Below are positions 36,545 through 50,445 of a stretch of 64,000 nt of DNA, in pieces. The DNA is taken from the NCBI RefSeq assembly GCF_028476545.1, contig NW_026733046.1, forward strand, positions 271,001-335,000. The letters run 5' to 3'. Both the position numbers and the translations under genes were made by a program. The stretch is from Physella acuta (Eukaryota > Mollusca > Gastropoda > Physidae). The notes below the pieces were generated by a model. It saw nothing but the letters and a program-made list of their open reading frames with translations. It was not told the DNA's origin and did not search any database. Each line of letters begins with the position of its first letter. Within the stretch, counting starts at the first letter, position 1.

Positions 36545-36765
36545 CCACGTGACTTTTACTAGATTAACGTGACACAGTGACTAGTACCCCATCGTGACAC
36601 AGTGACTAGTACCCCTACGTGACACAGTAACTATTACCCCACCCCCCTACGTGACACAGTGACTAGTACCCTTACGTGACACAGTGACTATTAACCCCCC
36701 CCCCCCATCGTGACACAGTGACTAGTACCCCCCACGTGACACGTTGACTAGTACCCAACCCTAAC
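36545..36765. repeat. About 24-30-bp repeat x7
   Basis: Imperfect copies share GTGACACAGTGACTAGTACC followed by a variable C run. Confidence 0.92.
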
Positions 36766-36945
36766 GACCTGACGCAGTAGCCAGCGACTGATGCACGAGT
36801 GTAAAGACCCCCGGGACACCAGCTCAGAGATACTGCAGAATGGCGCGGACTAAAAAAGGTTGGAGAGACAAGAGAAAAAACTAATGGTGAAAAAAAGGGG
36901 AGATCAATACTGGAGGTGCAAGATGGGTGGCCAATCAGATCATCT

Positions 36946-36965
36946 CCCCCCCCCCCCCCCCCCCC
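36946..36965. repeat. 20-base poly-C run
   Basis: An uninterrupted C run just before the 33-bp array. Confidence 0.95.
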
Positions 36966-36984
36966 TGCTCGCAGGGACCTGCTG

Positions 36985-37688
36985 CTTTCTCCAGAACTCT
37001 CTCGACTGACTTTCTCACTTTCTCACTTTCTCCAGAATTCTCTCGACTGACTTTCTCACTTTCTCACTTTCTCCAGAACTCTCTCGACTGACTTTCTCAC
37101 TTTCTCACTTTCTCCAGAATTCTCTCGACTGACTTTCTCACTTTCTCACTTTCTCCAGAATTCTCTCGACTGACTTTCCCACTTTCTCCAGAATTCTCTC
37201 GACTGACTTTCCCACTTTCTCCAGAATTCTCTCGACTGACTTTCTCACTTTCTCCAGAATTCTCTCGACTGACTTTCTCACTTTCTCCAGAATTCTCTCG
37301 ACTGACTTTCTCACTTTCTCCAGAATTCTCTCGACTGACTTTCCCACTTTCTCCAGAATTCTCTCGACTGACTTTCCCACTTTCTCCAGAATTCTCTCGA
37401 CTGACTTTCTCACTTTCTCCAGAATTCTCTCGACTGACTTTCTCACTTTCTCCAGAATTCTCTCGACTGACTTTCTCACTTTCTCCAGAATTCTCTCGAC
37501 TGACTTTCTCACTTTCTCCAGAATTCTCTCGACTGACTTTCTCACTTTCTCCAGAATTCTCTCGACTGACTTTCTCACTTTCTCCAGAATTCTCTCGACT
37601 GACTTTCTCACTTTCTCCAGAATTCTCTCGACTGACTTTCTCCAGAACTCTCTTGTCTCACTTTCTCACTTTCTCTAGAACTCTCTAA
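36985..37688. repeat. 33-bp minisatellite, about 20 copies
   Basis: Core CTCCAGAATTCTCTCGACTG plus ACTTTCTCACTT. Edge copies carry an extra 11 bp (TTTCTCACTTT) or lack it. CTTTCCCAC variants come in two pairs. The 33-bp unit leaves the minus strand open for 157 codons as an 11-residue repeat (RKSVERILEKV). The regular charge pattern could form an amphipathic helix, but no start context or flanking exon supports a gene. Confidence 0.97.
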
Positions 37689-38908
<1,220 letters not shown>

Positions 38909-39032
38909 ATATGCTGTGTGTAGTACTGGTCAGTCTACTGTACCCGCGGGTCAGTCTGTTGTGGGCCCGGGTTATTCTGCTCCCTGAGAATTTACCAGTT
39001 AGCAATTAAGTGCTAAAAATAATTCAAGATGT

Positions 39033-39034
<2 letters not shown>

Positions 39035-39102
<68 letters not shown>
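39035..39102. repeat. (CT)n(CA)n microsatellite
   Basis: About 36 bp of CT pass directly into about 32 bp of CA. Confidence 0.98.
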
Positions 39103-39105
<3 letters not shown>

Positions 39106-39597
39106 TGTTTTGTAAATAAACAGTGTTGCTGGATTTTTCTTTGTTGTCATTAGACCTGGCCATTAATTTAAGTTTCCTTATGACGTCAGAGTGCACCGTT
39201 GTTGTGGCCCATAAATCTGCACGAACCGGAAGTGTTTTGTTGACCTTGGTGTTTTATGAGCTGTCAAGTTCACAGCGAACCAGAAATGTAAACAAAAACC
39301 ACGTGATTAACGCCACTTAAGGTGACCTATCATTAAGGTGTTACACAGATATTTGAATGGGGACTTGGTCGTCACAAAGGTGCATTTCAATAAGGAACAA
39401 AAAACAAGAAGAATTTGGCCTCTAACTCGAGAAAAATCCTGGCCAAGATGGATATACACGTCACCCGGCAGACCAGACATCTTTACTTACAAGCCGGATA
39501 TTTACATACCAGGTAGGATTCCTTAAAACTTAATTAATGACTCTAGTTAATTGCATAATGGATTGTTGTGGTCGTGTCGCGTGGAACAGGAGACGTA

Positions 39598-39822
39598 CAG
39601 AATTATCTTCCCTTGTTTAGTGGTTCTCACAGAATTATCTTCCCTTGTTTAGTGGTTCTCACAGAATTATCTTCCCTTGTTTAGTGGTTCTCACAGAATT
39701 TATCTTCGCTTGTTTAGTGGTTCTCACAGAATTATCTTCCCTTGTTTAGTGGTTCTCACAGAATTATCTTCCCTTGTTTAGTGGTTCTCACAGAATTATC
39801 TTCCCTTGTTTAGTGGTTCTCA
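39598..39822. repeat. 32-bp minisatellite x7
   Basis: Seven copies share TTATCTTCCCTTGTTTAGTG flanked by GTTCTCACAGAA. One copy has an inserted T and a C to G change. Confidence 0.97.
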
Positions 39823-39984
39823 GTTCTTTCATTCAACCTACCCCATCACAGAGCCAGAGAGCAGAACGGTTGATAGAACAATTGTGACAAGATAAAAAAA
39901 TAGAACAAACAAGCAGTGTTTCTTCCAAACAACTGTCACAAGATTACTTTTGTGACAGTAGATAAAAATGTCATATTTGTTACA

Positions 39985-40056
39985 AGGTTGTGATAGCAAC
40001 AAGCGTGATGCCCAGATAGACGTGAAAGGCTGGAGTTCGAATCCCAGCAGTATACT
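39985..40056 (+). mobile_element. Possible tRNA-derived SINE head
   Basis: GAGTTCGAATCCC (40033-40045) matches the RNA polymerase III B box (GWTCRANNC) well. TAGCAACAAGCG (39994-40005) is a weak A-box match about 40 bp upstream, a spacing near that of tRNA genes. It does not fold into a clear cloverleaf that I can verify. No poly-A or tail is seen before the 15-bp array starts at 40075. It may be a truncated SINE or a chance match. Confidence 0.3.
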
Positions 40057-40074
40057 CCATCACTGGCGATTGGA

Positions 40075-40219
40075 GGAAATAAAGTCACCGGAAATAAAGT
40101 CACCGGAAATAAAGTCACCGGAAATAAAGTCACCGGAAATAAAGTCACAGGAAATAAAGTCACAGGAAATAAAGTCACCGGAAATAAAGTCACAGGAAAT
40201 AAAGTCACAGGAAATAGTC
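40075..40219. repeat. 15-bp minisatellite x9-10
   Basis: Copies of GGAAATAAAGTCACC, with a CACAGG variant in five later copies. The plus strand reads EIKSP or EIKSQ, an effect of the unit length. Confidence 0.97.
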
Positions 40220-40731
40220 AGAAAAAAACAAATTAATGTATGTTTAATTAATGTACATTTTAAAAATCTTTTAGGTACGTTGTATAAGTATGGTAATATT
40301 GACATGTAAAAACATTGAGTCTACACTAGTCTATGGATGCTTTTAACTAGGTTGTTACCAACAATTCATCAAATGTCCCAAGCTACTCACTATATTTTCA
40401 TTTTTTATAACAATGATTGAAGATAAGATGGGAAGAAAAAATTGTTAAAACAATTTGCCGTCCAGATCATATTTGAACTACGTCAATGGCCCACCATTTG
40501 GAAGGCAGATTAGCCTAGGAAATTCTAACGCCTTAAAGTAGGCTATACATTAAAACAATAACACCAGGTATTTACTAAAGTATTTCATTCTAAATTTTAC
40601 AAGAACATCGATACAGCAATACAAATGTATGTGGTCTTTTTTCTTTGACTTTATTTCTGTGTCTTTTTAACATTACGTATGGTATTGATGGCTTAATTTT
40701 TCTTTGTAACATTTTGCCAGCAAAATACGCG
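40220..40731. other. AT-rich, nothing recognised
   Basis: Single-copy-like AT-rich DNA without visible features. Confidence 0.6.

Positions 40732-40812
<81 letters not shown>
40732..40812. repeat. (CA)n(TA)n microsatellite
   Basis: About 22 bp of CA followed by about 57 bp of TA. Confidence 0.97.
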
Positions 40813-40815
<3 letters not shown>

Positions 40816-41059
40816 TAAGGTGTGTGTGACTTTACAGATACCCATAGTGTAGTACAAGATATGTTTCATCTCCTGTAAATGAAACATTAAAACGCCACCA
40901 TGAGATGGAAGGACATGTTTTATCTGGAAATTTTCCTTCCTTTTTCTCTGAAAGATAAACACACATACCCCACCCCCGCCATCACCCCACCCCCCGACCT
41001 TTGGTACAACAAACACCAATATCGCGGTACCCGCACCCCTTAAAATTGGAGCTTTAATC

Positions 41060-41230
41060 CCCATTATCCCGCGGCCGGGCCGTCATCTTTTAAAACGGTT
41101 GGCGCGGGGAAAAGGGCCCTGAATCCCCCCGGGCCGGACTGGTGCCGGGATTGACGCGAGGACAGCCGGCAGCTCCACGCTTGGCCGGACAGCCGGTTGG
41201 GGAGATAAGTCACAAACCGTCCAACACCCC
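41060..41230. promoter_or_regulatory. GC- and CpG-rich patch
   Basis: Markedly GC-rich relative to flanks, with CCGCGGCCGGGCCG near 41070 and multiple GGCCGG and GCGCG strings. It could be a CpG-island-like promoter or a fragment of a GC-rich repeat. No start site is assigned. Confidence 0.25.
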
Positions 41231-41485
41231 CAGAATTTTTTAGCTCGTACGGTGCTCGGTAGAAAAAAAAAATGGCCGAAAGATATTAACCGATCGAAAT
41301 TTTTGTCAGCCGCTCGAAATTTTGTCGTCTGTCAATTTTTTTTTCAGACATGAAATACTTTCGCGGGTTAAAGCACACTGTGGTAAAAGTGTGGTTAAAA
41401 TATGGTTCATTCTTTACACAAAAGCTACCAAAAATCTGTGAATTATTTAGTACGCGTCAAATGCTTATAGATTTTAGACGTGGCT

Positions 41486-41711
41486 TAGAAATTAGATGTC
41501 TGTAAGTCTGTCTAGAATATAGATGTGAAATAGAAATTAGATGTCTGTAAGTCTGTCTAGAATATAGATGTGAAATAGAAATTAGATGTCTGTAAGTCTG
41601 TCTAGAATATAGATGTGAAATAGAAATTAGATGTCTGTAAGTCTGTCTAGAATATAGATGTGAAATAGAAATTAGATGTCTGTAAGTCTGTCTAGAATAT
41701 AGATGTGAAAC
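41486..41711. repeat. 45-bp minisatellite x5
   Basis: Five nearly identical copies share ATTAGATGTCTGTAAGTCTG and TCTAGAATATAGATGTGAAA. Confidence 0.97.
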
Positions 41712-41920
41712 GTATTTTTGATTTGCTTCAAATGAGAGAAAGAAGGCGATGGCACAAGTAAATCATGTTTGTGTACACACTCGCTGTGACGTCGTGTTTG
41801 GGTTCTAATAGTCGGAGGTCGAAAGCGAAGTTTAGATATTCTTGTGTTTGTATTCAGAAATGAAGTCAGAACTACACAAATTATAACGGAAAAAATTGAA
41901 TATTCAATTAAAAAAGACTT

Positions 41921-42013
41921 TGTCGAACTTGGTTGAACTTGGTCGAACGTGGTCAAACGTGGTCAAACGTAGTCTAACTTGGTCGTACTTGGTAAAACGT
42001 TGTCAAACTTGTA
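41921..42013. repeat. 10-bp repeat, about 9 copies
   Basis: Imperfect copies of ACTTGGTCGA / ACGTGGTCAA. Confidence 0.88.
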
Positions 42014-42452
42014 AATCGTGTATTTGTGGCGACGTGAACGTAACAATAAAAAAATCTCTCGTGGCACAATTCACATAGAAAGCCCGATGCCCCGTGCTCT
42101 CTCTGCTCTATGCCCTCTCTGCCCCATCTACCCCATGCCAACGTCAGTCTCATCCCCTGTCTACTAGCCGGCCTGTGGTTCTCACGCTAAACCAACATGA
42201 CATCAACACGACAGCCACAAAACGGGATTCGAACTAAACAATAAAACCTAACAAATTTAAAAAAAACCTACTGGTTTGATGCAAAAAGTTTTATTTCTTT
42301 GATGGGACTTGTACCCCGACCCCAGCCGTTCTAAATTTGGCTAATTTGGGGTCAGGCTTGTTGAGCGTAGTGCTGACCAGACAATTAACAAAACCAATTA
42401 GGGCGATTCGTTAGTGACCATTGTACCATGTCCATCCAGGTGTACTGTATGC
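42014..42452. other. Unannotated stretch
   Basis: No gene recognised. GCTCTATGCCCTCTCTGCCCC low-complexity strings lie near 42100-42140. Confidence 0.6.
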
Positions 42453-42586
42453 ACCAACCTGGGGGGGATGCACATTGTACTGGCCTGGGGGGGGGGAGAT
42501 GCACATTGTACTGGCCTGGGGGGGGGGGGGAGATGCACATTGTACTGGCCTGGGGGGGGGGGGGGAGATGCACATTGTACTGACCT
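42453..42586. repeat. 34-38-bp repeat with expandable G run, x4
   Basis: Copies share GATGCACATTGTACTGGCCT followed by a G run that grows from about 7 to 14 bases across the array. Confidence 0.95.
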
Positions 42587-43560
<974 letters not shown>

Positions 43561-43677
43561 GCTGACACACACGTCATCCTGTCATATATATATATACGTC
43601 AAACTGACATACAAAAGCCCTGCACATTGTAGGAACGGATGTAAAAGAAAGTTTTCTCGCTATTCATTTTAAAAAAA

Positions 43678-43926
43678 TTAATTGACTCTAAAATAATGAA
43701 TTGACTCTAAAATAGTGATATGACTCTAAAATAATGATTGGACTCTAAAATAATGAATTGACTCCAAAATAATGAATTGACTCCAAAATAATGAATTCTC
43801 TAAAATAATGAATTGACTCCAAAATAATGAATTGACTCCAAAATAATGAATTGACTCTAAAATAATGAATTGACTCCAAAATAATGAATTGACTCCAAAA
43901 TAATGAATTGACCCTAAAATAGTGAT
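43678..43926. repeat. 19-bp minisatellite x13
   Basis: Copies of AAAATAATGAATTGACTCC with CTCT/CTCC alternation. One copy is missing about six bases. Confidence 0.95.
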
Positions 43927-44069
43927 TACTTATCAGACATATTTTCTTTTTACAAAAAGTTTGGATATTCATTTGGTAGGCACATTTGGTATGAGAACAT
44001 TTCACTAAAAGTCCAAATTTATGAAACAATCTTCCTAATCAAATAAAACTATCGATATCTGAAAATATA

Positions 44070-44182
44070 CTGACACACTACTGACACTAATAACATACTA
44101 CTGACGTATTACTGATATACTACTGACATACTTCTGACATACTAATGACATACTAATGACATACTAATGACATACTAATGAT
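44070..44182. repeat. TACTGACATACTAATGACATA short repeat less last base
   Basis: About nine imperfect 14-bp copies of ACATACTAATG / ATACTACTGAC. Related longer copies of an ACAGCTAAACTACTG motif follow to about 44385. Confidence 0.85.
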
Positions 44183-44603
44183 ACGGTGTTACATACAGCT
44201 CAAATACTAACAATAAAAACTACTGAGGTAATAATGATATACTATATACATACAGCTAAACTACTGGCAATACATACTATTGAGGTACAAATGATAGGCA
44301 CATATAAATACAGCTAGACTACACACAATCAAAACTACTGAGGTAACAATGATAGGCTACTGTACATACACCTAAACTACTGAAAATTGCTTTTATAATT
44401 GGAGTCATCAAGAAAAAACATGACTCTTCTTAAAAATAAACTTGGAGCTTCCACAAAATAAAGCATCATTTTCTGAAACCCACACGCCTTTTTCTAACTG
44501 AAAACACAAGCCACCCCCCCCCCCCCCCCATTAGTGCTGTCATTTTTTTTGTTTATAAGAATAGTATTCCATACCTACAGAATCTATTCAATGGTTTCTA
44601 GAG
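44183..44603. other. Unannotated stretch
   Basis: Diverged repeats containing ACATACAGCTAAACTACTG lie at 44190-44385. A C run lies at about 44514-44529. No gene recognised. Confidence 0.6.
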
Positions 44604-44644
44604 AATCGATACCGCAAAACAAGGCACTGTTTTAGGTATCGATT
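44604..44644. other. Stem-loop with AATCGATACC arms
   Basis: AATCGATACC (44604-44613) and GGTATCGATT (44635-44644) pair perfectly. AAAAC / GTTTT extend the stem after a small bulge around an 8-base loop. The arms contain the same TATCGATA-type motif as the array at 20042-20224. Confidence 0.75.
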
Positions 44645-45000
44645 ACCAGTAGAACACTTTTAAAGGCAAAAAACAGCAAGTCGGCGAATATGGGAGGGTG
44701 GGTGTTTGTGGGGGTGGGGGATGGGGGAGATAATAGCAGGACGCGAAACAGTTTTTCTGGAACCGCAAACAGAAGCCGACCCAGGGAACAACTGGATATA
44801 TTAAAACAAGCCCGAAAATATGGGATATAATAGGGATGTTTTTTTCTTCAAGTCTTGGAGAGGCAGACCTTAAAAAATCCTCCCCTCCCTCCTCCCCCCC
44901 CCCCTCCTCCCCCCTCCCCCTCCATACACCGACCACCAATGTGGAGGTGTCGGCATCGATAATTTCTCAATAGTGCCCGGGGAGCGGCCGCCATTTTAGT

Positions 45001-45790
45001 GAAGGCGGAGATTGTTCAAATCTGGGTGGAGCTTAGTGAAGGCGGAGATTGTTCAAATCTGGGTGGAGCTTAGTGAAGGCGGAGATTGTTCAAATCTGGG
45101 TGGAGCTTGGTGAAGGCGGAGATTGTTCAAATCTGGGTGGAGCTTAGTGAAGGCGGAGATTGTTCAAATCTGGGTGGAGCTTAGTGAAGGCGGAGATTGT
45201 TCAAATCTGGGTGGAGCTTAGTGAAGGCGGACATTGTTCAAATCTGGGTGGAGCTTAGTAAAGGCGGAGATTGTTCAAATCTGGGTGGAGCTTAGTGAAG
45301 GCGGACATTGTTCAAATCTGGGTGGAGCTTAGTGAAGGCGGAGATTGTTCAAATCTGGGTGGAGCTTAGTGAAGGCGGACATTGTTCAAATCTGGGTGGA
45401 GCTTGGTGAAGGCGGAGATTGTTCAAATCTGGGTGGAGCTTAGTGAAGGCGGAGATTGTTCAAATCTGGGTGGAGCTTAGTGAAGGCGGAGATTGTTCAA
45501 ATCTGGGTGGAGCTTAGTGAAGGCGGACATTGTTCAAATCTGGGTGGAGCTTAGTGAAGGCGGAGATTGTTCAAATCTGGGTGGAGCTTAGTGAAGGCGG
45601 ACATTGTTCAAATCTGGGTGGAGCTTAGTGAAAGCGGAGATTGTTCAAATCTGGGTGGAGCTTAGTGAAGGCGGACATTGTTCAAATCTGGGTGGAGCTT
45701 GGTGAGGGCGGAGATTGTTAAGATCTTGGTGGAGCTTGGTGTAGATTGTTGCAATCTTTGTTGTGTTTGGTAGAGATTGTTCAAATCTGG
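45001..45790. repeat. 37-bp minisatellite x19 plus degenerate tail
   Basis: Nineteen canonical copies (45001-45703) share GAGATTGTTCAAATCTGGGT and GGAGCTTAGTGAAGGCG, with a GAG/GAC alternation. Two or three diverged copies continue to 45790. Each copy holds GTTCAAATC, a B-box-type motif. The left edge abuts GGCCGCCATTTT, a YY1-like site. Confidence 0.97.
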
Positions 45791-46605
45791 GGGGGGGGGG
45801 GGAGGGAGGCGGAGACCTTGATCTGACTGAGGGTGAGTTTGACAAAGGCGGGTCCTCGAGGTCGCTGTGGACAAAATTTGGTTGGACCTAAAACTTGAGC
45901 ACCCCTAGGGCTGGTCAGTAGGACGCTCGTCTGACGCACGTATGACGCATGTCTGACGCGTGCTTGACACACAAGGACCAACTCTGACCAAATTTCTGGA
46001 GAAACACGCAGTAATGATTTCATCGCCAGCAAGTTTCTCGACAACCTCGAACAGCAATATTCGAAATTATCTACCAATGAAAATATTATTTTAGCTTGCC
46101 GTGTGTGTGTGTGTCCGGGTGGGGGGGGGGGGGAGGGGGTGAGACGCAGCCCTGAGCTGGAAGCAGTGAACTTAAAAAAACTGTCTGGATTTTCTTAAAG
46201 GATCTGAGGTGTATCACTTCAGGCGCATTCAAAGTTTTGATAAACAAAATATAAATAAATCAAATGAGATGATTAATTAAACAACAGATGAGATTGATTT
46301 TAGACATTTAAAACAAATTAAAATGAAGCCTAATTTTGAAGCGTTTGGATAATTTATTTTTTATTTGCATGAATGTAGAGCTAAAATTTGTTTTATTTTT
46401 CCGTCTTAACTAGCGAACACAGGAACATCAGCACTAAAACATCTCGCGTCGATGTGATCAAAACAATCATCACCACAACAGTACATCAATTACCTCCACT
46501 TGAAGCAGAATTCTAGATGTCCTAGTAGTGTGATGAGAAATAAATGACAGCGATATGAAAACGTTAAAACCTCACTTCCTGCGCTACTTGTGCTTCATTT
46601 CCTGG
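45791..46605. other. Unannotated stretch
   Basis: No gene recognised. G runs lie at about 45789-45802 and 46119-46132. CTGACGCRYGT recurs near 45930-45965. Confidence 0.6.
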
Positions 46606-47225
46606 GGTACTCTTCTTAGAGGCACCAGCAAAACATTTGGTCGGGGTAGGAACGATAACTGAGGTACTTTTCTTACTTAGAGGCACCAGCAACACATTTG
46701 GTCGGGGTAGGAACGATAACTGAGGTACTCTTCTTACTTAGAGGTACCAGCAAAACAAAACATTTGGTCGGGGTAGGAACGATAACTGAGGTACTTTTCT
46801 TACTTAGAGGCACCAGCAACACATTTGGTCGGGGTAGGAACGATAACTGAGGTACCCTTCTTACTTAGAGGCACCAGCAACACATTTGGTCGGGGTAGGA
46901 ACGATAACTGAGGTACTCTTCTTACTTAGAGGCACCAGCAACACATTTGGTCGGGGTAGGAACGATAACTGAGGTACTTTTCTTACTTAGAGGCACCAGC
47001 AACACATTTGGTCGGGGTAGGAACGATAACTGAGGTACCCTTCTTACTTAGAGGCACCAGCAAAACAACACATTTGGTCGGGGTAGGAACGATAACTGAG
47101 GTATTCTTCTTACTTAGAGGCACCAGCAAAACATTTGGTCGGGGTAGGAACGATAACTGAGGTACTCTTCTTACTTAGAGGCACCAGCAAAACAACATAT
47201 TTGGTCGGGGTAGGAACGATAACTC
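46606..47225. repeat. 61-bp minisatellite x10
   Basis: Ten copies share TTTGGTCGGGGTAGGAACGA and CTTACTTAGAGGCACCAGCA. Copies differ by AACA insertions (CAAAACAAAACA, CAAAACAACA) and by GGTACTCTT / GGTACTTTT / GGTACCCTT. The first copy lacks four bases. Confidence 0.97.
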
Positions 47226-47782
47226 ATCAGACTTTACACTTCCCAAACCGTCACAATCACTATGCGTGTATTCAGTGGGTAAGTTTAATCAAGAAATGTA
47301 CGTAATTAATGAAGTACACCAAAAGTAATGATATTAAAAAATAGTTTTGGAAATAAATAAAAAAACAACGAAATATGTTCATAAATGATGGTAAAAATAG
47401 AACTGCGTTAATCATAGAGTTGATGAAGAGAAGTGTGCTTTGTCCAGTATTTTGTGAGCACATTTGAGGGAGTTGAACGACCACGACACAATGTGATGTA
47501 CACACAAACACACACACTCACTGATGTACAAAAACACACACACACACTGATGTACACTCACACACACACACACCATCATTGATATAAACACACACACGCC
47601 CTCACTGCCACTTTGGAAATGCCAGCACTATACAGAGTTGGATGGAAAAAATCATTTCTCATTTTTTTTTAGTTTCTCATTTTTCTCATTTAAACGGTAG
47701 ATGAGCCCCGCCCCCGCCCCACCCTCCCACTTCTCACCCAATCCATTTCTCTCTCGATAAGCCTTGACGATGTTTGGGTAAA
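47226..47782. other. Unannotated stretch
   Basis: CA-rich patch with three copies of CACTGATGTACA near 47517-47560. No gene recognised. Confidence 0.65.
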
Positions 47783-48280
47783 AATGGGAAGATTATGTTG
47801 AGGGGGGGAGGGGGGGTTCAGGGAATGAAAGATTGTGTTGGGGGGGTCAGGGAATGAAAGATTATGTTGAGTGGGGGGGGGGGGGTCAGGGAATGAAAGA
47901 TTATGTTGAGGGGGGGGGGGGGGAAATGAGAGGAAGATTATGTTGGGGGGGGGGTTCAGGGAATGAAAGATTATGTTGAGGGGGGGAGTCAGGGAATGAA
48001 AGATTATGTTGAGGGGGGAGTCAGGGAATGAAAGATTATGTTGAGGGGGGGGGGGTCGGGGAATGAAAGATTATGTTGAGGGGAGTCAGGGAATGAAAGA
48101 TTATGTTGGGGGGTCAGGGAATGAAAGATTATGTTGGGGGGGGGGGGTCGGGGAATGAAAGATTATGTTGAGGGGAGTCAGGGAATGAAAAATTATGTTG
48201 GGGGGGGGGGGGGGTCAGGGAATGAAAGATTATGTTGAGGGGTGGAATGACAGGAAGATTATGTTTGAGGGGGGAGGGGT
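47783..48280 (+). repeat. G-rich minisatellite, about 30-37 bp x14
   Basis: Copies share GGGAATGAAAGATTATGTTG followed by a G run that varies from 5 to 14 bases. Length differences between copies come almost entirely from that run. Confidence 0.96.
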
Positions 48281-48445
48281 CACCGCTGGCATCCCCAATT
48301 GTGTCACCGCTGTTATCATGCAGACGGTAATCAGGACTAATCAGACTTTTTTAAACAGCTGACAGAAAGGCTCAGAACAGACAAACTGACAGACATACAT
48401 CGAACTAAACACCACCGCAGACAAACGGCCGACGAACAAATGATC

Positions 48446-48862
48446 ATACCAGACAATAGACAGACCAGACAAAAGACAGACCAGACAATAGACAGACCAG
48501 ACAAAAGACAGACAGACCAAAGACAGACCAGACAAAAGACAGACCAGACAAAAGACAGACCAGACAATAGACAGACCAGACAAAAGAAAGACAGACCAAA
48601 GACAGACCAGACAAAAGACAAACCAGACAAAAGACAGACCAGACAATAGACAGACAGACCAAAGACAGACCAGACAAAAGACAGACCAGACAAAAGACAG
48701 ACCAGACAAAAGACAGACCAGACAATAGACATACCAGACAAAAGACAGACAGACCAAAGACAAACCAGACAAAAGACAGACCAGACAATAGACAGACAGA
48801 CCAAAGACAGACCAGACAATAGACAGACCAGACAAAAGACAGATCAGACAAAAGACAGCCCT
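48446..48862. repeat. 16-bp minisatellite, about 25 copies
   Basis: Copies of GACAGACCAGACAAAA and GACAGACCAGACAATA, interrupted by GACAGACAGACCAAA inserts. Minus-strand open frames in all three phases are a by-product. Confidence 0.96.
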
Positions 48863-49111
48863 TACAAAAGACAGACTATCAGGCCGACAGACCGCATGCG
48901 CCAAACGCGAGGAGAGATTATAAGACGGGGGAGCATTAAAGTATTAAACCATTTCTAGTCGGTCTATTTGTATATGGTGACACCATCTTTTTTTCTCGCG
49001 GGGAGGGAGGGGGGCATAATTGACTAGTCCAATTTTATTCCAGCCTCTCCCCCCTCCATTATTTACATCCTTTTTGCTGTCACATTGTATTAAGGAGGAA
49101 TTTTTTTTGTA

Positions 49112-49209
49112 GTGGGGGTCTGGATTAGGTCTGGGTGGGGTGGGGGTATGGACTAGGTCGGGGTGGGGTGGGGGTCTGGACTAGGTCGGGGTGGGGGTCT
49201 GGACTAGGG
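49112..49209. repeat. GGGGTCTGGACTAGGTCGGG repeat x3-4
   Basis: Imperfect copies of about 27-30 bp with variable GGGGT runs. Confidence 0.88.
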
Positions 49210-49283
49210 CTCTGATGGGTACCTGATCCATAGTGGCTGGAGATAGTGCTGACCACACTATCCCTTCATGTGTCAAGGTCACA

Positions 49284-49418
49284 GACATCTCATAGCCATC
49301 CACCTACATGTTAAGTTTGATCAAATATGTGACATCTCATAGCCATCCACCTACATGTTAAGTTTGATCAAATATGTGACATCTCATAGCCATCCACCTT
49401 AAGTTTGATCAAATCTGT
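49284..49418. repeat. 47-bp repeat x2.9
   Basis: Three copies share CATAGCCATCCACCTACATG and TTAAGTTTGATCAAATATGT. The last copy lacks about nine bases. Confidence 0.96.
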
Positions 49419-49714
49419 GCGGTAAAAGTGGATGAAATTTTGTTCTGCGAATTTTGGCCGATGATGAAGGACGACAGAAATAAACCGGGAGTGATCTCCC
49501 CTAAAATCTCGAATATTCTTATATGAAACAACAGGGGGTGGCAACTCGGGATAGAGACATGATTTTTAATCCATTTTAAATACTTAAACTTTTTAAAATA
49601 GAATAAAATCTCGTAGAAAAAGAATATCACACAAAGTGAACGCCAAATAAAATGTGCATAATAGTGCGGAACATTATTAGTACTTTATAAATTCACATGC
49701 GTTTTTTGAGAAAT

Positions 49715-50199
49715 TGGTAATAGCGTAAATTACTATTTCCGGTCAACGGAAATTGCTCAAAATTCGAAAGAAGGCAGAAAATTAGATCTTTTACTTACAT
49801 AAGAAATTTCATATATCTATCTGAAACAGTACTCAAGTTATAGGCTTTTGAAAAATTGAAAGCAGAATGAGTTCCACTTCGGGTTATCGGAAATCGCTCA
49901 AAAGTTGATACGGATCTACAAATTCGATAAAATACTTATATATGAAATTTCATCGTTTACTCTCACACACACAAACGGACAGAATTGGATAATCCAGTTT
50001 TTCCGACTCCATTACGCATAAAACACAAAAATTTTGATAAATCTGGATTTGTAATTTTTGCCTGATTAAAATAAGTCCTCTACATCCCGGATGTGATGAA
50101 GGACTGGGAAATAAAACGGTGAAAACTGTCAAAATTTCATGAGATTTTTGTGCACGATTACAATATTTTCTCTATACTCTGTATACGAGAAAGTAAAAA
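49715..50199. mobile_element. Non-autonomous inverted-repeat DNA transposon, copy B
   Basis: Shares the interior modules of the copy at 34607-35190 (AGAAGGCAGAGAATTAAATC-like start, TTACTTACATRWGAAATTTCAT, CGGAAATCGCTCAAAAGT) and ends in CTGTATACGAGAAAGTAAAAA less its last base, then a poly-A run to 50217. Its right 160 bp is the reverse complement of the left end of copy A. Its own left inverted end is not found, so it is 5'-truncated or rearranged. The sequence upstream (49420-49640) carries a weak GATGAAGGAC...GAAATAAA match to the right end. No transposase. Confidence 0.72.
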
Positions 50200-50279
50200 A
50201 AAAAAAAAAAAAAAAAACACAACGAATTAAGATTTTTAAAAGTTTGTGAAAATATAGAGGTCACAATAACCCTGTTCGA

Positions 50280-50445
50280 CATTCTCTGGCTAAAGATGTT
50301 GACAGTTTGAGATTCTCTGGCTAAAGATGTTGACAGTTTGAGATTCTCTGGCTAAAGATGTTGAGAGTTTGATCTGGCTAAAGATGTTGACAGTTTGAGA
50401 TTCTCTGGCTAAAGATGTTGACAGTTTGAGATTCTCTGGCTAAAG
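50280..50445. repeat. 31-bp minisatellite x5-6
   Basis: Copies share CTCTGGCTAAAGATGTTGAC and AGTTTGAGATT. One copy lacks about six bases. Confidence 0.96.
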
